Assembly: GCA_009733575.1 (NCBI GenBank)
Contig: ML769615.1
Coordinates: 1 to 64,000, forward strand
DNA: 64,000 nucleotides
Origin: Gymnopus androsaceus JB14
Lineage: Eukaryota > Basidiomycota > Agaricomycetes > Agaricales > Omphalotaceae
Direction of reading: 5' to 3'
Shown here: piece by piece, positions 11,878 through 23,645 of the stretch
Layout of the letters: each line of letters starts with the position of its first letter
Position numbering within the stretch: the first letter of the stretch is position 1
The notes under the pieces: model-generated
Database searches by the model: none
Told to the model about the DNA's origin: nothing
The model's input: the letters and a program-made list of their open reading frames with translations, nothing else
Made by a program: the position numbers and the translations under genes

Positions 11878-12420
11878 TCATGGAATAAATGGGCACTTAT
11901 CTCTGCAATGGCCAGGCTGCCAACAGATGGAGCATTTGAATACTTTCTTGTGATGTTTAGCTGCCCGCTCTCCATCCTCTTCATCATCATCCAGTATCCA
12001 GATCAAGCTCTGCCTGCTTGTAAGAATGCTTCGGAGCCACATGCAACCCAAATTTTCCATTCCCTGCTCACCGCCACCCCACAGTAGTCCTTCGATTGCA
12101 CTAGTAATCCTAGCAGTGCGAGGGCGGCCCTTTGGGTGGATCATGAATGCATTCTTGTTCTTGTTCTTCATCACGAGCACGGCTGAATCAGAGGAATCAG
12201 TATAAATTCAGGGTCTACCAAGTTAAACAGCTCACCAAATATCACCCAGACCTTCCAATAGTTCCGACAAGTCTTTGGCCATATGAACACCAGAGAGAAG
12301 TGGTCGTAAAGCAGCCGTAGCCTCCTCATGGACTGCCCAAGCTCCAAGAGTGCGAATGAAATGAGGAGCAGTCAGATAAGCTGACGATGGGTGGCCAGTG
12401 ATGATGGGCATTTGGAAAGA
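11878..12420 (-). pseudogene. Zinc-knuckle transposase-like C-terminal fragment
   Basis: The 3' exon (12180-11878) encodes HPKGRPRTARITSAIEG followed by an acidic stretch and CSICWQPGHCRDKC, a C-x2-C-x4-H-x4-C zinc knuckle, then a stop. A further minus-strand segment (about 12420-12236, PHFIRTLGAWAVHEEATAAL) lies upstream, separated by a possible intron ending CTGATTCAG, but the phases do not match, so a frameshift or another splice is needed. A GRPR motif followed by a terminal zinc knuckle is common in MULE-type transposases, which I infer here with modest confidence. No terminal inverted repeats were found around it. Confidence 0.45.
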
Positions 12421-12429
12421 GTTGGAAAA

Positions 12430-13267
12430 CCATTAGTTGCTGTTGCCTACTTTGGGTGAAATGCAAAACAATGACTCACAGGACTTTATTGGACTTATAT
12501 GTTTTGAAATTCGGGCATTGAACATTGAATGTTGAACATTGAACATTGTTGAGGAAAAGATATTTATCACATGATGTCAGCCTTTCGCAGGCCAACATTT
12601 AAGCGCTGTGTGAGCGCTGAACTCAGAATTTCAACGTGTTAGAGCATGCTTTTATTGCTTTTGAGATGTCATGTCACGCTGCCAGATCCGGTGCCATGGC
12701 GGGGCATATCCAACCAGCAACCTCGTTGAGCAAAATAACAGAAAGGGTTGTAGGTGTTTGGGGGTTGTTTCATATCATGGGGGTTGCGAAACAGAATTAT
12801 CCGGTAGAGTATAAGGAAAGAGACACTACATGAGTCAAAGATAAGCCTTGGGTATTAGGTATAGGCAATAAAGTGAATGACTGGATAGATAATTAGAAGG
12901 ATGTATTGTATCCACATGCCAGATGTCAGCAGTGAGTTGGAGGAGAAACACTTGAAAGAATATCAGTGGATCATCCAGAGTAGAAGGACAGAGGCACAGT
13001 GCAAGTCAAGGTAAGCTTTGGGCATAAATGAAAGCAGTTCAATCAGAGATTTAATGAGCAATTGTTGGAATATCAGATTTTGATGTACAAGCTGGATACA
13101 GCTATGTCATGATGATATCATGGTTTCATCATATTTACATCATATCTATGCTATATTTGCACCTTATATCATTATTGCATCATAGGTGATATCATTACTT
13201 CACATAGTATCCACATACTATATTTGATAGCTATGACATATGCTTTCTAGGAGTATAAATACAGGTT
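12430..13267. other. No recognisable gene; short minisatellite
   Basis: 12515-12550 is a degenerate tandem repeat of ATTGAACATTGA-like units. 13095-13215 is rich in ATCATATTT/GATATCAT words. Nothing else is supported. Confidence 0.4.
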
Positions 13268-13524
13268 CATCAGCAAAACCTGTATTTTGCATTTTAATTC
13301 CCACAGCAATACTTAGAATTCCCAGCGCTGGCCAGCACTTGCCAGTGCTGTCAGAAATATAAAATCATACATCATTTCCAAATAAGGTAATTTTGCGGCC
13401 TCTGGGAGCTTCTGGGAGCCCCCTCCTGCATCGGCCGGACCATCTGAGTGCTGGGACGCTGGAGCTCTGGGAGCTCTGGACAGTACGCTCAAGCACTGCC
13501 CATGTCATACAGGTTTTGCTGATG
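13268..13524. mobile_element. CATCAG-ended element A (257 bp)
   Basis: Ends CATCAGCAAAACCTG and CAGGTTTTGCTGATG, flanked by TT on both sides (13266-13267 and 13525-13526). The interior has CTGGGAGC-like and CCAGTGCTG-like words. It is non-coding. Confidence 0.8.
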
Positions 13525-13613
13525 TTGTACTTTACCTGTTTGCCTTGGGATCTTTGTCCCAAGATCCATACAAGGTCAAACATTTATTCATTTGTCAATA
13601 TCCTTGTCACCTT

Positions 13614-13792
13614 CATCAGCAAAACCCATATTTTTGCTGGAGAAAACACATTCATTTGGGGCATCTCTGGAGCAAGGTACCCTATTCCAGAGACCTCTGG
13701 AGATCTCTGGAGAAAATTGACAGTTTTTTTGACAGCTGTCAAGCTCCAGAGATCCCTGGAGACCTCCAGTGAAAATACAGGTTTTGCTGATG
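13614..13792. mobile_element. CATCAG-ended element B (179 bp)
   Basis: Starts CATCAGCAAAACCC, ends CAGGTTTTGCTGATG, flanked by TT on both sides (13612-13613, 13793-13794). The interior is a hairpin of CTCTGGAG/CTCCAGAG words and is almost the same as element C at 32695-32873, which has the same length. It is non-coding; ORFs across it are artefacts. Confidence 0.85.
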
Positions 13793-14785
13793 TTGCTGGT
13801 GTTATAAGGTGTATTCCTACAGCAATTACAGGGCAAAAAAAAGGAGCCACAGAAAGCATTTGGTCAGAAGTCAAGTGTTGGAGCGTATACACACCCCAGT
13901 CTGGACTCCGTTGCTATAAGGGTGCAGGAGGCAAGAGTGTAAAATGAAATGTAACTCAGTTGGCCATGAAGTAGTGGTACAACTAATATACTACCTGTAG
14001 AATGAGATATAACTATAGGATTATAAGTATCAGGATGAAATAAGTAAAATAAAGCTCACCTCAGTTTGCCATGAAGTAGTGGTACAACTGAAGGAGTAAA
14101 AACTTGGTGCATTGATATGTATATCAGGAAATTTTTAAAATATTTTTCGGCATGGTGTAATTAACTATTTTTTTCGGACCCCCTTGATAAAATGTGCCAA
14201 AATATTTAAAAATATGCAAAAATGCCTTGATTATACAGATTATTCAAAGCTGCATGTGTTAGACATGTCCCTTGAAAAAAACTGCAAAATGTTCAAATTT
14301 TATTCAGTTTTATGCTGTAGTATTTGCTTGTATCAATGACACACAATGCTTAATACTAGAATCATAGCTTAAAGTTTCCAATGCCAAAGCAACAATAAAA
14401 AACAGAAACAATGTTATATTGTATAATAAATACAGCATACCGAAAGCAACAATGGTGTAAATAAACAATGACAGTGGATATAATAGTATGGCAACAATGA
14501 GTACAATAAATGGATGTCATACGGAGCAATGAGAAGCACAAATAGATGCAAAATAGACCATATGGGATATATGGTGGGCAACAAGAAGAGTAAGGACAAA
14601 AAGAACAGCTGCTGTGAGACCCAGAGCACTAAAGTAAGGCAGGGTCAGCAAAACATCAAAGGAAGAACAGAAAGCAAAGCACCAGAAAAGCAAATAACAA
14701 AACTTTGCATAAAAAATGCATCAAATTGCATAATTTCTGTCTTTTTTGCCTCACTTTGTGTTATTCATACAAAGTTATCATAAAG
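13793..14785. other. AT-rich repeat-like sequence
   Basis: No gene. About 14150-14780 resembles the interior of the CATCAG-ended element at 46935-47485 (shared GATTATACAGATTAT, ATGTCCCTTG and GCATCAAATTGCATAATTTCTG-like tracts), so it is probably a copy of that element whose outer ends were lost. Confidence 0.5.
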
Positions 14786-14880
14786 CATCAGCAAAACCTG
14801 TATTTTTGCTGGAGCTGCTGGAGCATCTAGAGAATTGAATAGGCCTCCAGAGACCTTCAGAGACCTCTGGAGCTGCAGTC
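14786..14880 (+). mobile_element. Truncated CATCAG-ended element I
   Basis: A left terminus CATCAGCAAAACCTG followed by CTGGAG/CTCCAG hairpin words like those of elements B and C. No matching right terminus is present, so it is 3'-truncated. Confidence 0.55.
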
Positions 14881-15293
14881 ACTAATTGATGGTATTTTGA
14901 GTCTGATTGAACTTTCCCTTTCTGGAGCTAGACTTGCTGTCAGCCAGAGTCGCTCCAAAAATGATGGCCTTGAGCACCATCAACATAATGATGGTTGCCA
15001 TTGGCAACTCCCTGTGTCAACAACAATGCTCTAAACTATCAAGAAGTGATATAAAATACATGGGCTTTCAACTTTTGACAAAGATGACCTTGTATTTTTT
15101 TTCCCTTCTCCCACTGTTGCAATGTTCCATTCTTTCACCGTAAGTTTCATTTTCACATAACATTGCTTTTTGGAGGTGATTTCCAGAAATGCACAAGGTT
15201 TTGGGCAATGGAGGCAGAAATCAAGAAGAGCACTATGGAAACATTGGGAAGGGAAAAACAGAAGACTTGTCCAGTACTTGCCACTTATTACTA

Positions 15294-15552
15294 CTACATA
15301 ATACCATATTGGGAGGAAGTTGGAGTTCCTGTCACAGTAGGCACCTTGGGCTTGGGGTTATATGAAATCAGCATTGCATAATAAATCACCTCATCCCTCT
15401 TCTTCCCAATCTCCTCACTCTCCAACACCGGATCCTTCCACTTCTCCATCTTTCCTTGCTTGACAACCATATCATCCAACCATTTCTGCACAACAGCCAC
15501 CTTCTCTACAATAGCCTGTTTATCCTTCTTGTTGATATGCACATATTTTTTG
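15294..15552 (-). pseudogene. Hsp110/Sse1 chaperone C-terminal fragment
   Basis: Minus-strand text YVHINKKDKQAIVEKV, VQKWLDD and DPVLESEEIGKKRDEVIYYA, then PKPKVP, matches the C-terminal helical region of the Hsp110/Sse1 branch of the Hsp70 superfamily, a cytosolic nucleotide-exchange factor for Hsp70. It starts abruptly at 15552, exactly at the inverted-repeat terminus at 15553. The preceding part of the same protein is at 28159-28660 on the same strand, so one gene has been split by about 12.6 kb of inserted DNA. The remainder of the C-terminus is not intact. Confidence 0.75.
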
Positions 15553-15674
15553 GATAATTCTACTGAACAAACCCCTCCCGAAAAAAGGAAATTTTTGCAA
15601 AAGCTACAGAAGCAAACCCCCAGGCAAAAAATTTTCAAAAGATTAGGCAATAATTTGAGTTGGTGATGGATTTA

Positions 15675-16177
15675 CAGTGCTTTCGGAAATCCTTGTCAAA
15701 AATTGATTTGGTGACAGAAATAAATAAATGTAATTCTAAAAAGGGAATCCAATAGAAAAACCCTTAGTTACGCTACTGCGATTCGGCCGTAAGTTTGAGC
15801 GCCCTCCACCACTCCCTCATAGAAGAGCGCTGCATGTGTGCCCTGTGCGCCAATGGTGTGCACCCTCCACTGCACATACTAACCAATGCCAAAATCAGTC
15901 TCCAACTGTAGAATCATAACTTACTTACCTCTAAACCTAGTGAGGCTGACTACTTATCTAAAGTAGGTTAACAGTTAGTATTTGTACTTGGTCACTGTGC
16001 TGGGCAGTATCCAGCACAGTGAACAAGTTCAGGAATAACCATGATGGTTGCCTCTGACAGCGGGTGGGAAGGCTTGGGAAGGGTGCATCTCTATAGAGAT
16101 TCTTTTCGGAATTACATTTATTTATAATTGATGAAGCTGTCAAAATTCAATTTTGACAAGGATTTCCGAAAGCGCTG
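15675..16177. mobile_element. Tc1/mariner-type MITE, TA duplication
   Basis: Starts CAGTGCTTTCGGAAATCC and ends with the near-perfect complement GGATTTCCGAAAGCGCTG. It is flanked by TA at 15673-15674 and 16178-16179. Inverted similarity extends inward through the TGACA and ATAAATAAATGTAATTC tracts. A CAGTGC start with a TA target is typical of Tc1/mariner-pogo type elements. It has no coding capacity. Confidence 0.85.
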
Positions 16178-16428
16178 TAAGCAAATCCTTTTTGGCAGTC
16201 AAGTTATATGCATCATAGCATTATGTCCAAATGTTTCCAGATTTTTCTGAGCATATTTAATGTCTACATAAATCAATTACTGCTGTTCATAAAAAGTGCT
16301 GAAAACCCCCAGGCAAAATATCACATGTGACCATCAAATGGGGCCACGATGTATCGTAAAACTGCTCTTCCAACCTTCTGGAAATGCTCTAGTATCCTTA
16401 AACACTTTGGGTAAGCTCATATCCCAAT

Positions 16429-16686
16429 CACTTCAGGCTACCACTAAATATAACCTAGTTAGGATAGAAAAATGATGTACCTAAACTATCCTAAGAGGTC
16501 CCTTTTTCTGGCATTCTGCCCACCCATTATTTTCATGGGGCAGCTGCCCACCTCTGCCCAACTTCACCAAGGCAGCTGCCCACCCCAGCCAATTCAACTG
16601 AAAACCACTGCCCTGCCCAACCTGGCAGCCGCCCAACTTGTCACAGGTCACAGGTGTCCGGGGTCCTTCTGGGCAGCTGCCTGGTG
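16429..16686 (+). repeat. Left 258-bp terminal inverted repeat
   Basis: Matches 25212-25469 in inverted orientation over 258 bp without gaps. The differences I found are an A/G in CCACTAAATATAACC, a T/C in CAATTCAACTG and a C/T in GGCAGCCGCCC. It contains four GGCAGC(T/C)GCC palindromes. Confidence 0.9.
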
Positions 16687-17486
16687 TTTTTCCAAATTTT
16701 GTCGTTGGGTCCCCCACGCTATTCTCCATTCATTTTGCATGGATATCATCAGTGATATAGGTGCTCATATTGCTGCAACACTATTGCAGCTTTAGGGCAG
16801 CTGCCCTCCCTATGCTTTCTTTTCCCCATCTAGCATTCATACTTACTGCTTAGATCTTACTGTTTGCTCTCCACAGTATGCATAGATGTCCACCCTAGTT
16901 ACATTTATTCATTAATACACCTGGGCAGCTGCCCACCTAATCTAAAAGATTATAACAACGTAAATAACAAAATAAAATATGTCATACTATAGTGTTCAAA
17001 CAAACACGTGTCATAATCATAACTCCGAAGATGCATACATAACACTGCGGCTGGCCCAAAAAATGTCATGCAATAAAGGCTAGGATAAATTCAATGATAA
17101 ATGTATGGATATTTATTAGGATTTGATCATGAAATAAAATTGATTTGCCACACAGTAATCATACAACCATTAGTAAACTTTTGTGCATGATAAATTTGCA
17201 AGATTTTCCTTTTTTATCCCGCAAAAATTTCAATTCCCCTTTCTTTCGATTCTCTTTTGCGCGCACAAAAGTTCTAAAATTTTGCAGGACAAAGATCACA
17301 AATGGCATCATGATTGTCGCATGGCAAATGAACTTTATTTTGTGATGTAACCCTAATAAATATATTTCCATTTATCATTCTGTTTATCGTAACTTTTATT
17401 GCACAATATTTTTTGGTCCAGCTGCAGTGTAAGTATATGTAATAACCTAACTAAATAGCAGAAATAATTGATTTGTACCTACATCT

Positions 17487-17790
17487 GGGCAGCTGCCCAC
17501 CTCACTGTTAAATTAGGGCAGCTGCCCATCTAACTTTTTTTTTAGGGCAGCTGCTTGCCTCACTGTTAAGTTAGGGCAGCTGCCCATCTAACTTTTCTTT
17601 GCAGGGCAGCTGCCTACCTCACTGTTAAGTTAGGGCAGCTGCCCACCTCACTATTCAATTAGGGCAGCTGCCCATCTAACTTTTTTTTTAGGGCAGCTGC
17701 CCATCTAAGTTTTCTTTTAGGGAAGCTGCCTACCTCACTGTTAAGTTAGGGCAGCTGCCTACCTCACTGTTCAATTAGGGCAGCTGCCTA
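17487..17790 (+). repeat. Left subterminal palindrome array
   Basis: Eleven copies of GGGCAGCTGCC(C), some with one change, spaced about 26-32 bp by C/T-rich linkers such as CATCTAACTTTT and CTCACTGTTAAGTTA. A dense palindrome array near each end of a transposon is the usual form of transposase-binding sites; that role is inferred. Confidence 0.8.
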
Positions 17791-18089
17791 TCTAAAAGTC
17801 CTACATTGGACTTCAACCACCACCTATTGCAATTTTAAACCCTGAGCAGTCTCATGAGGTTTAACATCCAATACATGATCCAATTGAGCTACTTATGTAC
17901 ATTGAAATCTCTGTGAACAGCTACTTACTACTCTACATTACCTACATTGTTCTGCATCGCCCGGTAGTTCTCCGATATTGTAAGACTATCCAAATGCTCT
18001 ACCAGAAGTCCATCCACTTCATGCTCAAACTCCAAGTCGTAGTCTCCATCCTCCGCAACATCTATACCACTACCAAGCACATGTATGCC

Positions 18090-18634
18090 TCAAGCACCAA
18101 CAACTTCATCCACTGAAGGCCCCCATTCAGGTAAACCTTCTGTTGATGCAACTCCTACAATGGTGCACTCCCACGTAACAAAAAGACGACAGAGTCTCTC
18201 CTTTCGCAGACCCAGCTGATATTTAACTCCTCGGCCCAAGACCCCTGAACGGAACCCATTAGCCATTTATTTGTAGACACGAATTTTTTAAAAAACCTAC
18301 TGTCCTGCATTGCCATGGTCACTACTTTCCATTCCTCGCTAAACCACTCTTGCATCGCGCTACGCTCATCCAGCAGCCGTTTGCATTCCTCCAAACAGCG
18401 ATCCCTATCCAACATAGCATGAATCCCAGCCCGTACGTCGTCATTGCTCAACCAAAGTGGCGGAGCACTACCATCTCCCTCATCGTCATCATCGTACCCA
18501 AGGCCAATATCCAACCAGATATCGTCATCAACATCCAAGTCAAAAAGTCCCTCCATCTCAATCTTGACTGGCGCGATTGCATTACGTGGTGCTTTGTTCT
18601 GTCGGATGATAGTATCCATGTTGTCGCAGAGCCT
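18090..18634 (-). pseudogene. KDZ transposase C-terminal fragment, frameshifted
   Basis: On the minus strand the text KAPRNAIAPVKIEMEGLFDL, DVDDDIWLDIGL, ECKRLLDERSAMQEWFSEEW, then (in a shifted frame from about 18220) YQLGLRKERLCRLFVTWE and TEGLPEWGPSVDEVVG follows the order of the C-terminal part of Kyakuja-Dileera-Zisupton transposases as I know them. The N-terminal and catalytic parts are absent. The coding similarity ends at the 25-bp palindrome centred on 18666, so that palindrome is a likely deletion or rearrangement joint. A single frameshift lies near 18215-18230. The fragment cannot be a working transposase. Confidence 0.65.
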
Positions 18635-18698
18635 GTGATTTTTTTTTCGGTGACTCACCATGTCATATGATTGGGTGAGTCACCGAAAAAAAAATCAC
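18635..18698. repeat. Perfect 25-bp inverted repeat with TGACTCA core
   Basis: Arms 18635-18659 and 18674-18698 are exact complements (A/T-tract plus GGTGACTCACC) around a 14-nt spacer. GGTGACTCACC is itself nearly palindromic and contains TGACTCA, the Gcn4/AP-1 type bZIP site, once in each arm. It lies between the minus-strand KDZ fragment and the plus-strand small gene, so it could be a divergent control element or the joint of an inversion or deletion. Confidence 0.85.
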
Positions 18699-18876
18699 TC
18701 CAAGTAACTCGAGCAGTGCAATGATTACTAATCATTTCGCTTTTCTTTCCTGAACTCCCATCGTCGTTGCCGCGCCTCCCTCTGCAGCAGTGCTGACCGC
18801 GCCCTCATCGCCTGACGTTCACTATCTCAATAATCCAATCCTTTTTTTATCCTTCAAGCGTGTTTTCCCGTCGATA

Positions 18877-19453
18877 ATGGCACCTGCTCTTCCGATGGTG
18901 TTGGTGGAGAAAGAGTTCGTCGCCTACAAGTCAATCCCGGTCTATTTGCGATATAATCCAGAGTGGGCCCCACTGGTAGATCATTGCAGTAAGTTCTCTG
19001 CCTTCCCGTTGTAATACTCACTGACTCTTCTAGTCGATGTTCCTTGCTGGTTGCCTCATTGCTTCGCAAAGTATAAATATAAGTATCAAATCGGTGCATT
19101 GTTGTATTCCTTAACCTTCGAATTGAGCTGACGGTGCTTTTTAATATAGAGCAAATTGTTGGAGAACGGGTCAAAAGCTGGTACCACGGTGACACTACGA
19201 CTTGTCCGAATCTCAACATAATCATACTAACGGATTTTCATCTAGCAATTTCTCATTCGAGTAAGTTGATTTGTCGAAAGCAATTGAAGGCAGTCTCTAA
19301 GAATTTCCTCAGTACTAAGGACCGAGATACGAGCAAGGTTTACTCAACGTACGTTCTTTCGCGCTATCTACTGCCAGATGACATCCTAAGAACGGCTATT
19401 TTAGGTGGGCATCTGTCTTGATGCTGGGTGGCTGTGAAAACCTGAATCCATGA
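18877..19453 (+). CDS. Small six-exon gene, unknown function
   Basis: Exons 18877-18988, 19034-19093, 19150-19180, 19246-19260, 19313-19348 and 19405-19453 join to 303 nt with every phase matching, giving 100 residues starting MAPALPMVLVEKEFVAYKSI and ending VLMLGGCENLNP. The introns are 45-65 nt and GT-AG; the third has a TACTAAC branch site shortly before its acceptor. The protein is small and contains the aromatic PEWAP and the cysteines VPCWLPHC. I recognise no family. It lies inside the KDZ-type element, divergent from the transposase fragment. Small exons (15 and 31 nt) make the model less certain; a longer gene with other splices is possible. Confidence 0.45.
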
Positions 19454-22400
19454 ATTTCGCAGCTACCTCAGACTTGATTCACCGGTCTCCAGCCCGTAGA
19501 CTTTTGAACGTCTGAGTCAAGCTCAATAACGCTCCTTTCATCGCTTCCACTTTATGATCTATCTACTGTATATCTTGCTTTTTCGCTATTGTATCTCCTT
19601 TGCTTTGCTTTGCTGTACCTCTGAACCTTGTTGTTTTATCATACTGTAGTTAGTCAATTAGTAGTGTAGCCAAGTAGCTCACTATCCCCATCTAATATGT
19701 CTCTGGCGTGTCAAATCAAAACATGTATATAGATGAAAAAAATTGAGTGAATTGAACCAAAAAAGGAAGGTCAAAGCTGACATAGCGAAGCTCTTTTAGG
19801 AAAACAATAGGGGGTCATTGGTGGACCGCATGGAAACCTAACGAGGCCGCTCTCCAAGGTGCCATTGGTCCGCAACGACCTTAAACTACGAATGGGAGAC
19901 AATGAGTTTCCGTAAATGGGCCGCATGAGCTGTTATCACGATTGCTCGTGGATAATACTCTTTTGTGCATCAAGCTAGGTAAGCCCTGACTGTAGCGTTT
20001 GTTCAGTATATACTCACGCATTTCTCAGTTTTTATTCCCGCCTTAACCTGCTCACTCATTCACTACCAACCTTGCAAAACAAATCTTATCCATGGTGAAT
20101 ACTCGCTACATGCAGCAAATATCCAATGCGAATAAAGCCAAAACCCGCGGAGGAAAAGCTAGAGCTAAAGCTGATCCTCCGATGTTGGTAATGGAATCCG
20201 TTGTGATTCCGGTTGTTCGCGGTGTCAAAAAACGTCCTCAGGACGCTATCGATGTTCCGCCTGCTGCGCCAACGTCGACTTTGGTAAACGACGACATTCG
20301 GAGAGAGGGCTTGGGCTCTTCTCAAACGATACTTCGAAGACGACAAGGAGGTGCCCGCGGGTAAAGTCGATGAATTCCTCAACAAGATCGACAATTCCAT
20401 CGAGGCGCAGTTGCGTCCGGTTTTTGGGAGAATCATGGGTCTGGAACCTGGAGAACCGGAGACACAGAGGGCTCTTGGTGATGAAATCGACGCAGCAATC
20501 GCAGAGCTCCCCCCTGTCGACGCTCCCCAGGTTAAAAAGGCTGCGAAAGGAAAGGCACGCGGTAAGATCGACTCTTAATAAGTTGTGAAATAATATTTAC
20601 ATTTCGCAAAGGCAAAGGACGCAAAACGACCTTTAAGCCCTCTTTTCACCAAGAGGATTCCGCTTCACGCCCTCCGTCCAACGTTCCGTCAAATCTAGCC
20701 CCTCACGCGCAATCTTTCTTTCCTCCTGAATCGCCTCCCCGTACTCCTACCAAGCCAGACACTCCCGAAGCTGATCCTCCTAGCATCAGGACGGGAATTT
20801 GGGACGCAGAGCTACGCCAGGAGATGTCTATGGCCTCCGCTATGGACGCTGGCACAGCGCAAGCTGTTGATGAAAGGATGTCGGAATACCTCGAGGCGCT
20901 GGAGACATCGACGGTGTCCCAGGAGACTAGGAAAGCGCTTACCCTAGAAACGAAGAAAGCGTTTCTATCTCGGTTCGCTGCAATCACTCGGGAGGAGGTG
21001 GTTCCTGACACACCGGAAAGCCTTGTACGTTTGTTCAAGGATTTGTCGCTACCTTTGGGTGGCAAAGAACCATCCCCCAGTCCCATCCGTCAGCCATATC
21101 GAACCGGCGGGCTTGCATCTTCGAGCGTTCCACCTTCCTCTCCGTGCCCATCCGCAGGATACAAAGTCGCATCAGGTTGGAGTACATTGGGGGACGTGGA
21201 GGAGGAGGAGGAGGAGGAAGACGAAGAGCATCAGGAGGAGGAGGAAGACGAAGAGCAGGAGGAGGAGGAGGAAGACGAAGAGCAGGAGGAGGAGGGAGAT
21301 GAAGAGCTGGATGAGCTGGAGCAGGAGCAGGAGCAGGAGGAAGATGAAGAGCAGGATGAGCAGGATGAGCAGGAGCAGGAGCAGGTAGAACTTGAAGCCG
21401 ACCATCTCCATCGTCGAGTGGACGAGTCTCGCGAGGGACTGAACGAAACGCATCCCACTCCATCTCGACCACCTACTCTCCCCGACAAACCCGACCAGGA
21501 GATGGATAGGATCGCGAAAGCGAGAATGGCACGACAAAACAAGCTCTTGGAGCTTGCCGGCAAGAAAGTACCTGCACCTCTTCCTTCCCAAAAATCTCGG
21601 GCTTCTGCGACGGCGCCTACTGGGTCGAGGAAAGCAGCTAATCCCCGAGAGAAATCACCTCGTCCTGCACCTCCCGCTAACGGGAATCCTCGAGATAAAT
21701 CACGCAGTAAGACGACCAAAGTTGTTGCCGTTCCAACTACTCGACCTCCGCAGAACGCCCGTGCTCTTCCAAAGAAGAAAGTGCCTGCCCCTGTTGTAAC
21801 TAACTCCAATAACGACGACAATGATGATGAAGAGGGGGAAGAGGGGGATTCAAAGAATAAGGGTGGACGTTTGTCAAGGTCGGCGATTGCTCAAGCACGA
21901 GGCATTCGTCAAAAGTATCACGACGACCTGCAAGCCTTAGCGGACAAAGAAGGCAAGACATTCGCTGCAATTCTGTCAGCTGTAGGAGATACCGTCTCGG
22001 ATACCAGAGCGCTGAATCCCTGGAATGCATTCCAGGCGTACGCGATGCATCCCGACGGACTGGGAATGACGAAGGGCCAGGACGAGTCAACAGCCGATTT
22101 GAAGAAAAGGATTCGAGCGGCCTATCATAAGAAGTGCAACGGGGTGGATGATGTTGAAGAGGAATTCTCGGAGATTCTGGAGTGGTATTCGACTACAATC
22201 GCCAGCCAAACAGCTCAGAAACGTTTGGAGGGTCTTTCCGAGAAGCAGCTAGTTAAGATCGCGGGACCTTTCAACAATCGCGTAAGTTTCAATGTTCTCT
22301 TACTGCAGGCTCATTTAACTGATCAACGCATTATCCGTTTATAGGGTCGCCAAGTCTGGGAGACTTATCAAGTCTCGTGTTTTGGGTGGATAGTTGACGG

Positions 22401-23279
22401 AGTTTCTGCGCGAGCAGTCGCTTTTGGATCAGATCCCTACTACCTTGGTATGAAGGAAGATAACCCATCGCAGATGAGGGATCAATGTGTTGACTATGGC
22501 ACAATGATACACGCGCAGCTTATGCGTAAGAAGCAAGGCGCGTTGCTTGATCCGCGCAAGCAGAAAATTATCAACAAGTACTTGGAGGATAAGACCAATA
22601 AGGCCACTTTACGCGCTCTAGTTAAAGACATATGGATCCATGATTTACGTGAGTAGTCTTGTTCAGTTGTACTTGTTCCTCCCTCACTGATGGTTCTTAT
22701 GGATTTCAGAGACGTTGTGCCCCAACAGCAACATTACACAGATGAAATGGGGGTCCGCCTTCGCGGATATGTGCTACCGGGAGAAAATCAAACTCGTCAA
22801 CTATCCCCGGGGACTAAAAGCAATTGGTGCACCTGGCGGTCTTCAAGCAGTCTCAGGGATCGAAAAAAATTATCTGAAGACGATCGTGGGTGATCGAGTT
22901 CAGTTTTGGCAACAGGAAGCTAGAGAGTCGAGGCGGGGAGCAGTAGAGGATGAGGACGAGGGTATGGCGCCTTTATATGATGACGACAGTGACGAGGGGA
23001 GTACGAGCAAACGTACGGTGTTGCTTGAAGAGGATCTCGTTCGATTTGTCCCGTGGGATGAAAGTCAGTCGATTTGTTTAGGTTCTTGCTTGTTTAACAG
23101 TACTAATCTCGCTTCGTTGATTTAGATGAGAAAGCTCTAAGTGTGGCAGATAGAGCCAACATTGGGATCGTTACACAGCAGCCGAGGGGCGATGAAGAAC
23201 CTCTGGTGCTGACAAAAGTCCTTCATTCCAAAAAGTATGTCGAATACGCGAGAGCACGAAGCACCAAGACGGTTGGTAG

Positions 23280-23620
23280 AGAGGATTCAGACGAGGAAGA
23301 CAGTGACTCGCAATCGGATGCGCCTCGCGAGTCTCGCCAGACGAAGGTGGGCAAGAGCATTGCATTTCGTCGGGAGCGAGTGCAGGAGGGAGAGTCCTCA
23401 GACGAGGAAGACAGTGACTCGGAATCGGATGCGCCTCGCGAGTCTCGCAAGACGAAGGTGGGCAGGAGCATTGCAGTTCGTCGGGAGCGAGTGCAGGAGG
23501 GAGAGTCCTCAGACGAGGAAGACAGTGACTCGGAATCGGATGCGCCTCGCGAGTCTCGCAAGACGAAGGTGGGCAGGAGCATTGCAGTTCGTCGGGAGCG
23601 AGTGCAGGAGGGAGAGTCCG
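23280..23620 (+). repeat. Three tandem 117-bp coding repeats
   Basis: Three in-frame units encoding EEDSDSESDAPRESRKTKVG with following RRERVQEGESSD. The second and third units are almost identical in DNA, so the expansion is recent. The casein-kinase-2-like SDEED sites make phosphorylation plausible. Confidence 0.9.
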
Positions 23621-23645
23621 ATTTTGACACTTCTGTTGCTGCTGT

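Noticed and set aside
13393..13947. 184-residue plus-strand ORF across elements A and B
   Set aside because: It reads through two non-coding inverted-repeat elements.
17487..17790. CRISPR-like regular repeat array
   Set aside because: The genome is eukaryotic, the repeat is a 12-bp palindrome and the linkers are themselves repetitive; the array is mirrored at the other end of a transposon.
21035..21821. Long minus-strand ORFs rich in Ser, Leu or Pro opposite the cargo gene
   Set aside because: They are antisense readings of the GAG/GAA-rich acidic tract; low complexity, no domains, no splice support.
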